DNA of 64,000 bases, taken from positions 31,544,169-31,608,168 of the forward strand of contig CM060125.1 of assembly GCA_030522415.1 (NCBI GenBank), given 5' to 3'. This document shows, one piece after another, positions 21,882 to 31,930 of the stretch. Under the pieces are notes generated by a model that was not told where the DNA came from, did no database searches, and worked only from the letters and a program-made list of their open reading frames with translations. This DNA is from Channallabes apus (lineage: Eukaryota; Chordata; Actinopteri; Siluriformes; Clariidae). The first letter of the stretch is position 1, and the number at the start of each line of letters is the position of its first letter. The translations under genes and the position numbers were made by a program.

Positions 21882-21967
21882 ATGGAGAGAAAAAGGCCAA
21901 AGCTGTCAGGGGCCCAATTTAGGAAAAAAAAGAAAATAAGATGAGGAGAAATGGATAAAAGATAAAG
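21882..21967 (+). pseudogene. hAT transposase exon 1
   Basis: ATG 21882 opens a basic N-terminus (MERKRPKLSGAQFRKK) of the kind found in ZMYM/TTF-type fish hAT transposases. An indel in the A-rich run brings a stop soon after. A GGTATG donor-like site follows at about 21967. Confidence 0.5.
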
Positions 21968-22257
21968 GTATGCACCAATGTTCTCTCTGTATGATTAAGT
22001 TATTCATGTCATTATGTTAATTAGTGGTAGAAAATTAACTCTTAGGTTTGTTAGCCTTCTTGCTTATGATGCTTGCTATGCTTACCTTGCTAAAAAAACA
22101 CACATAAAATAAAGGCCTAATTTACAAACCATCACAGAAATTCTAATAGTTTTGTCATGAACTAACCCAATGACGACCAGAAAGACGTAGCTTTAGCAGT
22201 TAGCCCTGTAAATGAAAGGTAAACACAAACGCGGATACACACGAGCGGGCAGGATAA

Positions 22258-25200
22258 TCACGCGATTTGGTGAGGTGAGGTGATGAATGGTTTCAGCTGG
22301 GAGGTGTGGAAGACGGCGTGGATCCGGAGCGCCGCAGGCAGCTGGAGCCGATAGGTGACAGGGTTGATCCTGAGGGTGATGCGGTATGGTCCAATGAATC
22401 TCGGTGACAGCTTCCGTGACTCTGTGTGCAGGTGGAGGTTCTTGGCAGAGAGCCATACCTTGTCACCTACGTGGTACAACCGTCCCGGAGGGTGCCGACG
22501 GCGGTGCTGGGTCACATAGCTGCACATTCAGGTCTCATTATTATCTGCACATTTTTCTCACACATCCACACTTCCAATTATTTTCTTTTCTATAATTATT
22601 ATTATTATTTTATTTATTTATTTATTTTCTATTATTATTATTGTTTTATTTATTTATTTATTATTATTATTATTATGATTTGTTAAATTTCTTTAATTTT
22701 TGTGAAGCTGCTTTGAGACAATGACCATTGTTAAAAGCGCTCTATAAATAAAATTGAATTGAATTGGATTGAATAGCTGGTGTTGGTGCGTCGAATGGCA
22801 AGGTTGGCTTGGTGCCATAGCCGCCGGCATCGGAGGTTGGAAACCATAGCACACCTCAAATGGGCTCAGGTTGGTGGCTGAGGACACATGGAGGTTGTGA
22901 GACAACTCAACCCACTTGAGGTAGCGGGCCCAGGAGCGTTGACGATCCGACACGAAACATCTCAGGTAACGCTCCAGCTGTTGGTTGGTTCGCTCCGTCT
23001 GACCATTCGTCTGGGGATGGTAACTGGAAGACAGATTGCAGGACGAATTGATCAGACGGCAGAAGGCCCTCCAGAACCGGGCGGTGAACTGGGAACCTCT
23101 GTCCGAAACGATGTCCTTTGGGAACCCATGCAATCGGACGTCGTGCTCCAATATCAGCTCGGCTGTGTCTTTAGCTGACGGGAGTCCGGCGAAGGCCACC
23201 AGGTGCACTGCCTTGGAGAAGCGTTCGACGATGGTGAGGATGACGTCCTTTCCTTCCGAGGCCGGCAGGCCCGTGATGAAGTCGACGGCGGCCAGGGCCG
23301 ACGGGGGACTGGGAGTGGTTGAAGCTCCCCCGGTGTTGGTTGGTTGGAGTCCTTTGCCCTGCCGCACACTGGGCATGCCCGGACGAACTCGGTGACCTCC
23401 CTCCTCATCGAAGGCCACTAGAAGGCCCGTCCCACGAAGGTGAGGGTTCTTCGGGTTCCCTGGTGTCCCGCGACGGGCGAAGAATGGCCCCACTGGAGGA
23501 CTTCGGGCCTTAGCTGAGTTGGACTATAGAGTCGTCCGGGTGGCATGCCTGCCGGTGCGGGTTCTCTGGTCAGTGCCTGGCGGACCCTCGTCTCCATGTC
23601 CCAGTGCAGGGGTGCGATGATCCGGGTGGGTGGAAGGACAGGCGCGGGCTCCGCCCAGGGCACCTCTCGCTCGTCGACCTTGGTGTTCTTTGACCCCGGG
23701 CGGTACGAAAGGTGGAAATTGTACTGTTCGAAGAACGTGGGTTCAGTTGTTTGAGGTTGCGGATGGTGAGTAGGTTCTGGTGATCCGTCCAGACGATGAA
23801 TGGCTCACTGGCACCCTGGAGCCAGTGACTCCATTCCTCCAAAGCCCACTTTATGCCCAACAGTTCACAGTCCCCTACTCCGTATCGCTGCTGAGTGGGG
23901 TTAAATTTTTTGGAGTAGAAGCCACATGGGTGTAGCTTCTGGCCTGGACCTCGTTGGGAGAGAACAGCGCCGGCGCCCACTTCCGACGCGTCCACCTCCA
24001 CAACGAATGGTTGGCTGGCATCCGGATGGAGGAGAATAGGTGCGGTGGTGAATAGGTGGCAGAGTTTGTGGAAGGCTGAGATGGCGGTTGGATTGAGTTG
24101 GAAGGAATAGGTTGAGAGCCTGGTCAGTGCAGTGAGTGGTGCTGCAACTGTACTGTAGCCCCGGATAAAGTGACGATAAAAGTTCGCAAACCCGAGAAAG
24201 CGTTGGAGCTGCTTTAGTGTCCTGGATAGGGGCCAGTGACGTACAACCTCCAGCTTCTGTGGGTCCATGGCCACACCCTGGGCCGAGATGACAAAACCCA
24301 GGAATGTGGTGGAGTGCTCGTGAAAAGCACACTTTTCCAGCTTACAGTACAGCTGGTGGGCGAGCAATCTCTTCAGAACAGCCCTAACGTGTCTGGTGTG
24401 TTCTTCGGTGGTGTGTGAGTAGATCAGTATGTCATACAGATATACGAACACCCATTGGCCTAGCATGTCCCTGAGAACATCGTTAATGAATTGTTGGAAG
24501 GCCGAGGGTGCGTTGCAGAGTCCAAAGGGAATGACCAGGCTCTCATAATGTCCGGTGGGGGTGATGAAAGCCGTCTTCCACTCATCACCCTCTCTGATGT
24601 GCACCAAGTTGTAGGCGCTCCGGAGGTCCAACTTCGTGAACACGGTGGCACCAGAGAGGGCGTCCAGGGCTGAGTTGGTAAGAGGCAGCGGGTGACGGTT
24701 CCTGATGGTGATCTTATTTAGCCCCCGATAGTCGACACACGGACGAAGTTCGCCCCCTTTCTTCTTCACGAAGAAGAACCCCGCGGCTGCCGGCGAGGAG
24801 GATGGCCGGATGGTGCCATGGCGGAGGGCGCTGGCGACATATTCCTCCATCGCCTGGGTCTCGCTGCTGGAAAGGGAGTAGAGATGGCTGCGGGGAGGGG
24901 GGGGGGGGTTGGAACCTGGCTGGAGTTCAATGGCCAGGTCATATGGACGGTGAGGTGGCAGTTTGTTGGCCCGCCGTTTACAGAACACCTCAGCCAGCTC
25001 CCGATCAGGGGGAGGAATGGCGTGGATGTCGATGTCGGGGGCCTCAGCCTGGGCCCGTAGGCAGAGGTCGGTGCAGGTCGGCCACCACTGAAGGATCCGG
25101 CTTTGTGTCCAGAAAATCAGGGGGTCATGTTGTAGTAGCCAGGGGTATCCAAGGATGAGAGGTGGAGAGGAAATGGGAGTGAGGTGAAATTGGATGAGCT

Positions 25201-25560
25201 CTTGGTGCTGACGGGTTGGGTCTGCTGGGTGATGGGGCTAGATGAGAGGGCCTGCCTGACGACAGAGGTGATCTTCATCGGCTGGGATAACGCCTCAATT
25301 TTTACCCCCAGCTCTTTGAGTATGTAGAGTCAATGAAGTTACCCGCGGCACCGGAATCGATGAACGCGGTACTTCGGACCGGCTTGTGGCCAAGGTGGAG
25401 GGTTACCTGAACCGTGAGTCGAGACGTGGTTGGTTTGGTGGTGGCGGAGAGGTGGATGGAGCCCGGTGAGTCTCTCCTGTCATTCACCGAGGTTGGGCGT
25501 TTCCCCGACGGGATGGGCGGGTCGCCTGGTGGTGCGCCGCTGAGCCACAGTAGGCGCACA
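22258..25560 (-). pseudogene. Gypsy nucleocapsid end, protease, RT, RNase H, integrase
   Basis: Begins at 25560 within a zinc knuckle (CAYCGSAAH). Protease follows with FIDSGAAGNFID near 25345. RT/RNase H is one open frame, 24988-23570, but the active site at about 24433-24444 reads Tyr-Leu-Tyr-Asp instead of Tyr-Leu-Asp-Asp. After RNase H (WTDHQNL) the frame shifts several times. Integrase pieces show [18 protein letters not shown] and NGQTERTNQ, the zinc site plus second Asp and Glu. An L2 fragment (22531-22776) splits the C-terminal part from a final GPY/F-like domain at 22527-22258. Classical RT-before-integrase order. Dead by several independent lesions. Confidence 0.82.
22531..22776 (+). 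mobile_element. L2-type LINE 3' end inserted in gypsy integrase
   Basis: Shares CATTTTTCTCACACATCCAC, TGAAGCTGCTTTGAGACAAT and the TTGAATTGAATTGG tail with 4310-4352 and 10641-10750. An A/T-rich trinucleotide run (22590-22675) has expanded within it. Confidence 0.8.
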
Positions 25561-26635
25561 GTCTTCTTCTTCTTTGTCTTTCGGCTGTTCCCTTTCAGGG
25601 GTCGCCACAGCGAATCATCTATCTCCATCTATCCTCTGCATCCTCTTCTCTCACACCAACTAACTTGATGTCCTCTCTCACTGCATCCATAAATCTCCTC
25701 TTTGGTCTTCCTCTAGACCTCCTTGCCTGGCAGTTCCAACCTCAGCATCCTTCTACCGATGTGCTCACCATGTCTCCTCTGAACATGTCCAAACCACCTC
25801 AATCTGGCCTCTCTGACTTTATCTCCAAAACATCTCACATGAGTTGTCCCTCTGATGAACTCATTCTTGATCCTATCCATCCTTGTCACTCCCAAGGAGA
25901 ACCTCAATATCTTCAGCTCTGCTACCTCCAACTCTGCCTCCTGTCTTCTCTTCAGTGCCACAGTCTCTAAGCCGTAGAGCATCGCTGGTCTCACCACTGT
26001 ACACCTTTCCTTTCATTCTCGCCGATACCCTTTTATCACACAACACACCTGAAACTTTTCTCCACCCATTCCAACCTGCCTGTACCCGCCTCTTCACCTC
26101 CTTTCCACACTCTCCGTTGCTTTCGACCATTGACCCTAAGTACTTAAAGTCCTGCACCTTCTTTACCTCTGCTCCCTGTAGTCTCACCGTTACTCTTGGG
26201 TTCCTCTCATTCACACACATGTATTCCGTCTTGCTGCGGCTAACCTTCATTCCTCTGCTTTCCAGAGCGTACCTCCACCTCTCCAGATTTTCTTCCACCT
26301 GTTCCCTGCTCTCGCTACAAAGCACAATGTCATCTGCAAACATCATAGTCCATGGAGACTCCTGTCTAACCTCAACTGTCATCCTGTCCATCACCAGAGC
26401 AAACAAAAAGGGGCTTAAAGCCAATCCTTAATGCAGACCCACCTCCACCTTGAACTCTTCTGTCACACCTACAGCACATCTCACCACTGTCTTAGCACCC
26501 TCATACATGTCCTGCACCACTCTAACATACTTTTCTGCCACTCCAGACTTCCTCATACAACACCACAGCTAAACTCTCCGCACCCTGTCGTATGCCTTCT
26601 CTAAATCTACAAAGACACAATGCAACTCTTTATTA
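25561..26635 (-). mobile_element. RTE-clade LINE, 3' piece
   Basis: Minus-strand frames 26633-26569, 26424-25873 and 25997-25713 encode the RT core with FADDIVL and the C-terminal WFGHVQRR block typical of RTE proteins. The 3' end at 25561 is a short AAG-rich tail joined to gypsy gag. The upstream part of the same protein continues at 37095: the words before and after the insertion read on in frame (MEKYREG, then KELHCVFVDLEKAYDRV). Confidence 0.85.
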
Positions 26636-26639
26636 CAGT

Positions 26640-26960
26640 GGGAGCCACGCCAAATAGCCGCGACAGTGTGGCTGAAGTGTGAATGGCGTGTGAATGGCCT
26701 TTGCACGCCGTAATCCCCCCTCCCTTTTCTGGCCGAAAGGCGTGTCAAGATTTCACAGTAAACACGCCCATTCAAGCCCAATTTATTCATTTACCTGGTG
26801 CAACCACTAGATGGCGCTTCGTTCTCAAGAACACGTTAAAACAAGCCAGCTGCGCTGAGTTGCAATCACGTGATTTTAACAACCCGCCTCCACCCCCGCC
26901 GAACTGACGCTGCCAAACTACAGAGATGAAGATGACGGCTTAACGGACTATTCGTGGTAA
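26640..26960 (+). promoter_or_regulatory. CpG-rich promoter-like end with splice-donor-like site
   Basis: GC- and CpG-rich against an AT-rich background. Contains CAATCACGTGATT (E-box CACGTG) at about 26863 and, near 26956, CGTGGTAAGTG, a strong donor-like site. With the acceptor-like CTTTAAGCAG at about 28425 it could bound an untranslated first intron. No protein is recognisable on either side, so this is only a suggestion. Confidence 0.3.
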
Positions 26961-27519
26961 GTGATGTTTTATTTTATAAAATGTGTTTGGGGTAGTTTTA
27001 TTTCCCAGTTTAGTTTTTTATTGGCCGTTTTAAATATCACTGGCAGCAGCAGCAGCGGTCAGATGTGACTTTAGAGAACTTAATGATCTGTTTACCAAGT
27101 CTGGAGTTAATATTACAGCTTACTGTCAGTGTCACACACTCACAATGTCACTCCACTTTAACTCAAAAACATGCTCAAGCTTCGACAATACTATTAATGT
27201 CCCTATTACAAGAGCTGCACTACCCGATGAAGAGTGTTTGTGTTCTCTGTAAATACTGAGAGAATCTCACCGCATGTTGTCTGGATAAATTCAGCGCTTA
27301 TTTATTCTCTGGTTAAGAGTTAATCTGCAGGTTATTTCTGTGACTGTAATATAATGTGATGCAGTTGATGAGGGACACAGACTGAGGGGAGCTGTACAGG
27401 AGCTAGTAACGCTCATAACCCGGTTTATATTTTATACACTTTCCGCGGTAGCGCGAGCGCTTAGTTAACGAGCTGAATAACAACACAGAAGTGTTTATCA
27501 GTTAGGAGGAGGAGGGGGA

Positions 27520-27548
27520 GGTGTGTGTGTGTGTGTGTGTGTGTGTGA
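27520..27548. repeat. (GT)n microsatellite
   Basis: About 13 GT units. Confidence 0.95.
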
Positions 27549-27687
27549 GGGGCTTCAGTAAGTTATAGTTTGGCTTCAGAGATGAACTAATGCTCATATA
27601 CGAGTGTTATATCGCTTAACTTATTTGTATGAGAAGCGCATTAAGTAAATTCCCGGTTAATTTAATGCAGACGATAATACAGACAGT

Positions 27688-28262
27688 CACTGGTTAACAC
27701 TAACACTGTTCACTGGTTAACACTAACACTGTTCACTGGTTAACACTAACACTGTGCACTGGTTAACACTAACACTGTGCACTGGTTAACACTCACACTG
27801 TTCACTGGTTAACACTAACACTGTTCACTGGTTAACACTAACACTGTTCACTGGTTAACACTAACACTGTTCACTGGTTAACACTGTTCACTGGTTAACA
27901 CTGTTCACTGGTTAACACTGTTCACTGGTTAACACTAACACTGTTCACTGGTTAACACTAACACTGTTCACTGGTTAACACTGTTCACTGGTTAACACTG
28001 TTCACTGGTTAACACTAACACTGTGCACTGGTTAACACTCACACTGTTCACTGGTTAACACTAACACTGTTCACTGGTTAACACTAACACTGTTCACTGG
28101 TTAACACTGTTCACTGGTTAACACTGTTCACTGGTTAACACTGTTCACTGGTTAACACTAACACTGTTCACTGGTTAACACTAACACTGTTCACTGGTTA
28201 ACACTGTTCACTGGTTAACACTGTTCACTGGTTAACACTAACACTGTTCACTGGTTAACATT
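27688..28262. repeat. Minisatellite with alternating 23- and 17-bp units
   Basis: Long unit CACTGGTTAACACTAACACT+GTT; short unit lacks the internal 6-bp AACACT. Eight long units come first, then blocks such as short-short-short-long-long recur, with shared variants (GTG ending, CACACT) at corresponding places, so blocks have been copied as larger units. Confidence 0.95.
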
Positions 28263-29736
28263 AGCACAGGCAGTTTATTTACATTACAGAATCCCCAAAA
28301 CAGTACTTTACACACTCTGTGGTAAATAGGTTTATTAATATATTTTATTTTTATTAGAACTATATGTTCTGTGAAGTTTATTTATCTTTGTCTTGACTAA
28401 ATTCTCCTGTTGTCTTTAAGCAGAGCTCCGCTGTGGAGGATTGGGGGGTCAGACAGCTGACGGCTGGACTTTTGGAGCTACAGGACTGGAGGAGCCTGAA
28501 CAAGCTGTTGAGGGAGCTGTAGGAGGGATGACGTCACAGTCCGACAGCTTTAGAATGATGTTTGATCAGGTCTACTGTATATTCTGAACATAGTACTGCA
28601 AAATGTCTGATACAGTACTTTGGGGGAAACAAAGACTTAAACTGTTAATTAATAACATTATTAATAACAAATATGTAATAGTTTTGATATTTGAAAAATT
28701 TATATTTTAATGTAAAAGGACTGTAGATAGAGACTTATAAGCAGCTGGTGTATCCGGGTTGTTTAATGAACTTTAAGCAAAAAGACAACATGTATTCATC
28801 TGTTTTATATAAATTACTGTTTTAACTTTGACTAGTTTTGGAAGAATAAATTGAATTGTTAAAGTCATGTTTTGCGTGTTTTAATTTTGGGGGATTGTTT
28901 GGGTATTTAAAATTGTTTAGTTGAACCAACAACTTCAATGGGCAAAAAATGGGACACAACTTTGTTTTAAATAGTCAAAGAGTTGGGCTGAAAATAATAA
29001 TAATTATTATTGATCATAGAAACAAATGAAACCAGTTAAACACTTGATTATATGTATTTGTGTTTGTGATTGTGACCCATAATAATTTTTTCTCAGTATA
29101 AATAAATGTTTTGGGTTTTAAGAACTCCAAAAGAGCAACGACAAACTTGGTATTCTCCATTGAGGTTTCTCACCTTTCACTCCTGAGTAGGACATGGTGT
29201 TAATTGCTCTGTGTGTGCGTGTGTGTTTTTGGCGGGGGGATGGGTGTGTGTGTGTGTTTTCGGCTGTTCAGCAGTTCTAAACACAAGCACAGTTTTTGTC
29301 CTTAACTAAAATACTTCAATACGTTAATAATGAATTTATTTTGTTGAATAATGTAATAAGCGATATTTAAACCAAACCAGTAAGTTAAGTAAGTGTTCCA
29401 TACATTAAAGTACTGTGTATAACCAAGTGCCCTAGCAAACACAGTTACAGTTTACAGTACAAACAGAGTGTGTGCGCTGGGGGGATTGGAAGGTGAGTGA
29501 GAATACTCATTTACAAGACAAAAGACGCTCAGAGGCAGCGCCGTTCTAGACCAGACAACACGGGGTGGGGGGAGGGGGGGCATCATGTTCGAGCACTGTT
29601 TTTACCTGGCCTTACTGTATAGTAACAGTATTGTATTTGCTGAATTGTGTTGAGGCACGCAAACCCCCAGACCACAATAAGGTGGCAATCCCTCAGGGGG
29701 AAACAAAACAAAACAAAACAAAAAATATATATATAT
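28263..29736. other. Unassigned AT-rich interior of the 10-kb element
   Basis: Holds GT- and G-rich runs near 29210-29260 and 29560-29580, a purine-rich stretch 28425-28550 that could be an exon, and AC/AT repeats just before the Tc1 target site. No coding homology seen. Confidence 0.4.
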
Positions 29737-29737
29737 A

Positions 29738-31354
29738 CAGTGGTGTGAAAAACTATTTGCCCCCCTCCTGATTTCTTATTCTTTTGCATGTTTGTCACAC
29801 AAAATGTTTCTGATCATCAAACACATTTAACTATTAGACAAAAATAACACAAGTAAACACAAAATGCAGTTTTTAAATGAGGGGTTTTATTATTTAGGGA
29901 GAAAAAAATCCAAACCTACATGGCCCTGTGTGAAAAAGTAATTGCCCCCTGAACCTAATAACTGGTTGGGCCACCCTTAGCAGCAATAACTGCAATCAAG
30001 CGTTTGCGATAACTTGCAACGAGTCTTTTACAGCGCTCTGGAGGAATTTTGGCCCACTCATCTTTGCAGAATTGTTGTAATTCAGCTTTATTTGAGGGTT
30101 TTCTAGCATGAACCGCCTTTTTAAGGTCATGCCACAACATCTCAATAGGATTCAGGTCAGGACTTTGACTAGGCCACTCCAAAGTCTTCATTTTGTTTTT
30201 CTTCAGCCATTCAGAGGTGGATTTGCTGGTGTGTTTTGGGTCATTGTCCTGCTGCAGCACCCAAGATCGCTTCAGCTTGAGTTGACGAACAGATGGCCGG
30301 ACATTCTCCCTCAGGATTTTTTGGTAGACAGTAGAATTCATGGTTCCATCTATCACAGCAAGCCTTCCAGGTCCTGAAGCAGCAAAACAACCCCAGACCA
30401 TCACACTACCACCACCATATTTTACTGTTGGTATGATGTTCTTTTTCTGAAATGCTGTGTTACTTTTACGCCAGATGTAATGGGACACGCACCTTCCAAA
30501 AAGTTCAACTTTTGTCTCGTTGGTCCACAAGGTATTTTCCCAAAAGTCTTGGCACTCATTGAGATGTTTTTTAGCAAAATTGAGACGAGCCTTAATATTC
30601 TTTTTGCTTAAAAGTGGTTTGCGCCTTGGAAATCTGCCATGCAGGCCGTTTTTGCCCAGTCTCTTTCTTATGGTGGAGTCGTGAACACTGATCTTAATTG
30701 AGGCAAGTGAGGCCTGCAGTTCTTTAGATGTTGTCCTGGGGTCTTTTGTGGCCTCTCGGATGAGTCGTCTCTGCGCACTTGGGGTAATTTCGGTCGGCTG
30801 GCCACTCCTGGGAAGGTTCACCACTGTTCCATGTTTTTGCCATTTTTGGATAATGGCTCTCACTGTGGTTCGCTGGAGTCCCAAAGCTTTAGAAATGGCT
30901 TTATAACCTTTACCAGACTGATAGATCTCAATTACTTTTGTTCTCATTTGTTCCTGAATTTCTTTGGATCTTGGCATGATGTCTAGCTTTTGAGGTGCTT
31001 TTGGTCTACTTCTCTGTGTCAGGTAGCTCCTATTTAAGTGATTTCTTGATTGAAACAGGTGTGGCAGTAATCAGGCCTGGGGGTGACTACAGAAATTGAA
31101 CTCAGGGGTGATAAACCACAGTTATGTTATTTTTTAACAAGGGGGGCAATCACTTTTTCACACAGGGCCATGTAGATTTGGAGGTTTTTTTCCTCCCTTA
31201 ATAACATAAACCTTCATTTAAAAACTGCATTTTGTGTTCAATTATGTTATCTTTGACTAATAGTTAACGATTTTTGATGAGCAGAAACATTTAAGTGTGA
31301 CAAACATGCAAAAGAATAAGAAATCAGGAAGGGGGCAAATAGTTTTTCACACCA

Positions 31355-31357
<3 letters not shown>
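29738..31357 (-). mobile_element. Tc1-like transposon (DD34E), full length
   Basis: 1620 bp with long inverted ends (about 220 bp) starting CAGTGGTGTGAAAAACTATT; each end holds an inner repeat near the GCAAT(T/C)ACTTTTTCACAC motif, the two-site arrangement of Sleeping Beauty-like elements. TA duplications at 29736-29737 and 31358-31359 within an AT microsatellite. A second, truncated copy lies at 39881-40648. Confidence 0.93.
29955..30977 (-). CDS. Tc1 transposase, open frame but first catalytic Asp replaced
   Basis: 340 codons, the normal Tc1 length. Residues 1-110 contain the two helix-turn-helix DNA-binding modules (GYKAISKALGLQRTTVRAII; then a second after a GRPR-like SGQPTEI link). The catalytic domain follows. 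Aligned with the Sleeping Beauty triad at 153, 244 and 279, this protein has Asn 153 (LWTNETK), Asp 244 (QQDNDPKH) and Glu 279 (NPIEMLW), with 34 residues between the last two. Codon 153 at 30519-30521 is AAC; a single transition separates it from an Asp codon. The enzyme could still bind its inverted repeats but should not cut, so the copy would move only with outside help. Confidence 0.9.
   Translation of the reverse strand: MPRSKEIQEQMRTKVIEIYQSGKGYKAISKALGLQRTTVRAIIQKWQKHGTVVNLPRSGQPTEITPSAQRRLIREATKDPRTTSKELQASLASIKISVHDSTIRKRLGKNGLHGRFPRRKPLLSKKNIKARLNFAKKHLNECQDFWENTLWTNETKVELFGRCVSHYIWRKSNTAFQKKNIIPTVKYGGGSVMVWGCFAASGPGRLAVIDGTMNSTVYQKILRENVRPSVRQLKLKRSWVLQQDNDPKHTSKSTSEWLKKNKMKTLEWPSQSPDLNPIEMLWHDLKKAVHARKPSNKAELQQFCKDEWAKIPPERCKRLVASYRKRLIAVIAAKGGPTSY

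Positions 31358-31394
<37 letters not shown>
31358..31394. repeat. (TA)n microsatellite, Tc1 target
   Basis: TA run split by the Tc1 insertion; its other part is at 29725-29737. The AT-rich stretch 31395-31908 that follows shows nothing recognisable. Confidence 0.9.
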
Positions 31395-31397
<3 letters not shown>

Positions 31398-31918
31398 CCT
31401 TAATCCAGATTTTATCAATCAATGACATAACATTTATCTAAGCTGGATGTTCAAATTCTCAAAAACGTTTAACCTAAAGTAAGACTTAACACACTATAAC
31501 TAAAATATTTACAAAACTGAAAGGTTGTCTTATGAATAATAAAAAATACAAACTAAATTAAAACAGATGGGCTATTGAACAGATCATAATATGTTTTATG
31601 TTTTCTGATTATAAATGATATATGGGTTGATTTTAGAAAGGCTAAATCAAATAGCTAGTTTTGGTCATGTCAGTCCAGTAACTATACTATGTAAAAGTAA
31701 TTATAATATGAATTAATTAAGGGCAGGACCTAACCTAATGTTAATAATTTACACCATGATAACATTAGTATTCATGTTTTTGTATATATTTTTAAATGTT
31801 CAAATGAACGTTTCAGAGTATATAATTTGTCGTGTCATCTGTGATTGAGACCCATGAGTTAAATTGAAATATTTTTTATAGGTAGTAAGCCAGGTTTTAG
31901 TAACCGTGGATAAATCCT

Positions 31919-31930
31919 CAAGATGGCGCG
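31919..31930 (+). promoter_or_regulatory. YY1/TISU-like motif overlapping the LINE start codon
   Basis: CAAGATGGCGCG contains the ATG of the frame and starts 2 nt inside the element. It agrees with the TISU consensus SAASATGGCGGC in 10 of 12 positions and with the YY1 core AAnATGGCG. Both are known to support initiation on very short leaders. Confidence 0.6.

Noticed and set aside
21882..21967. Start of a host gene with basic N-terminus
   Set aside because: Repeated in the inverted hAT copy and matches the known N-terminus style of hAT transposases.
27688..28262. Regular array resembling a CRISPR
   Set aside because: Units are 17/23 bp with no unique spacers, in vertebrate DNA. It is a minisatellite.
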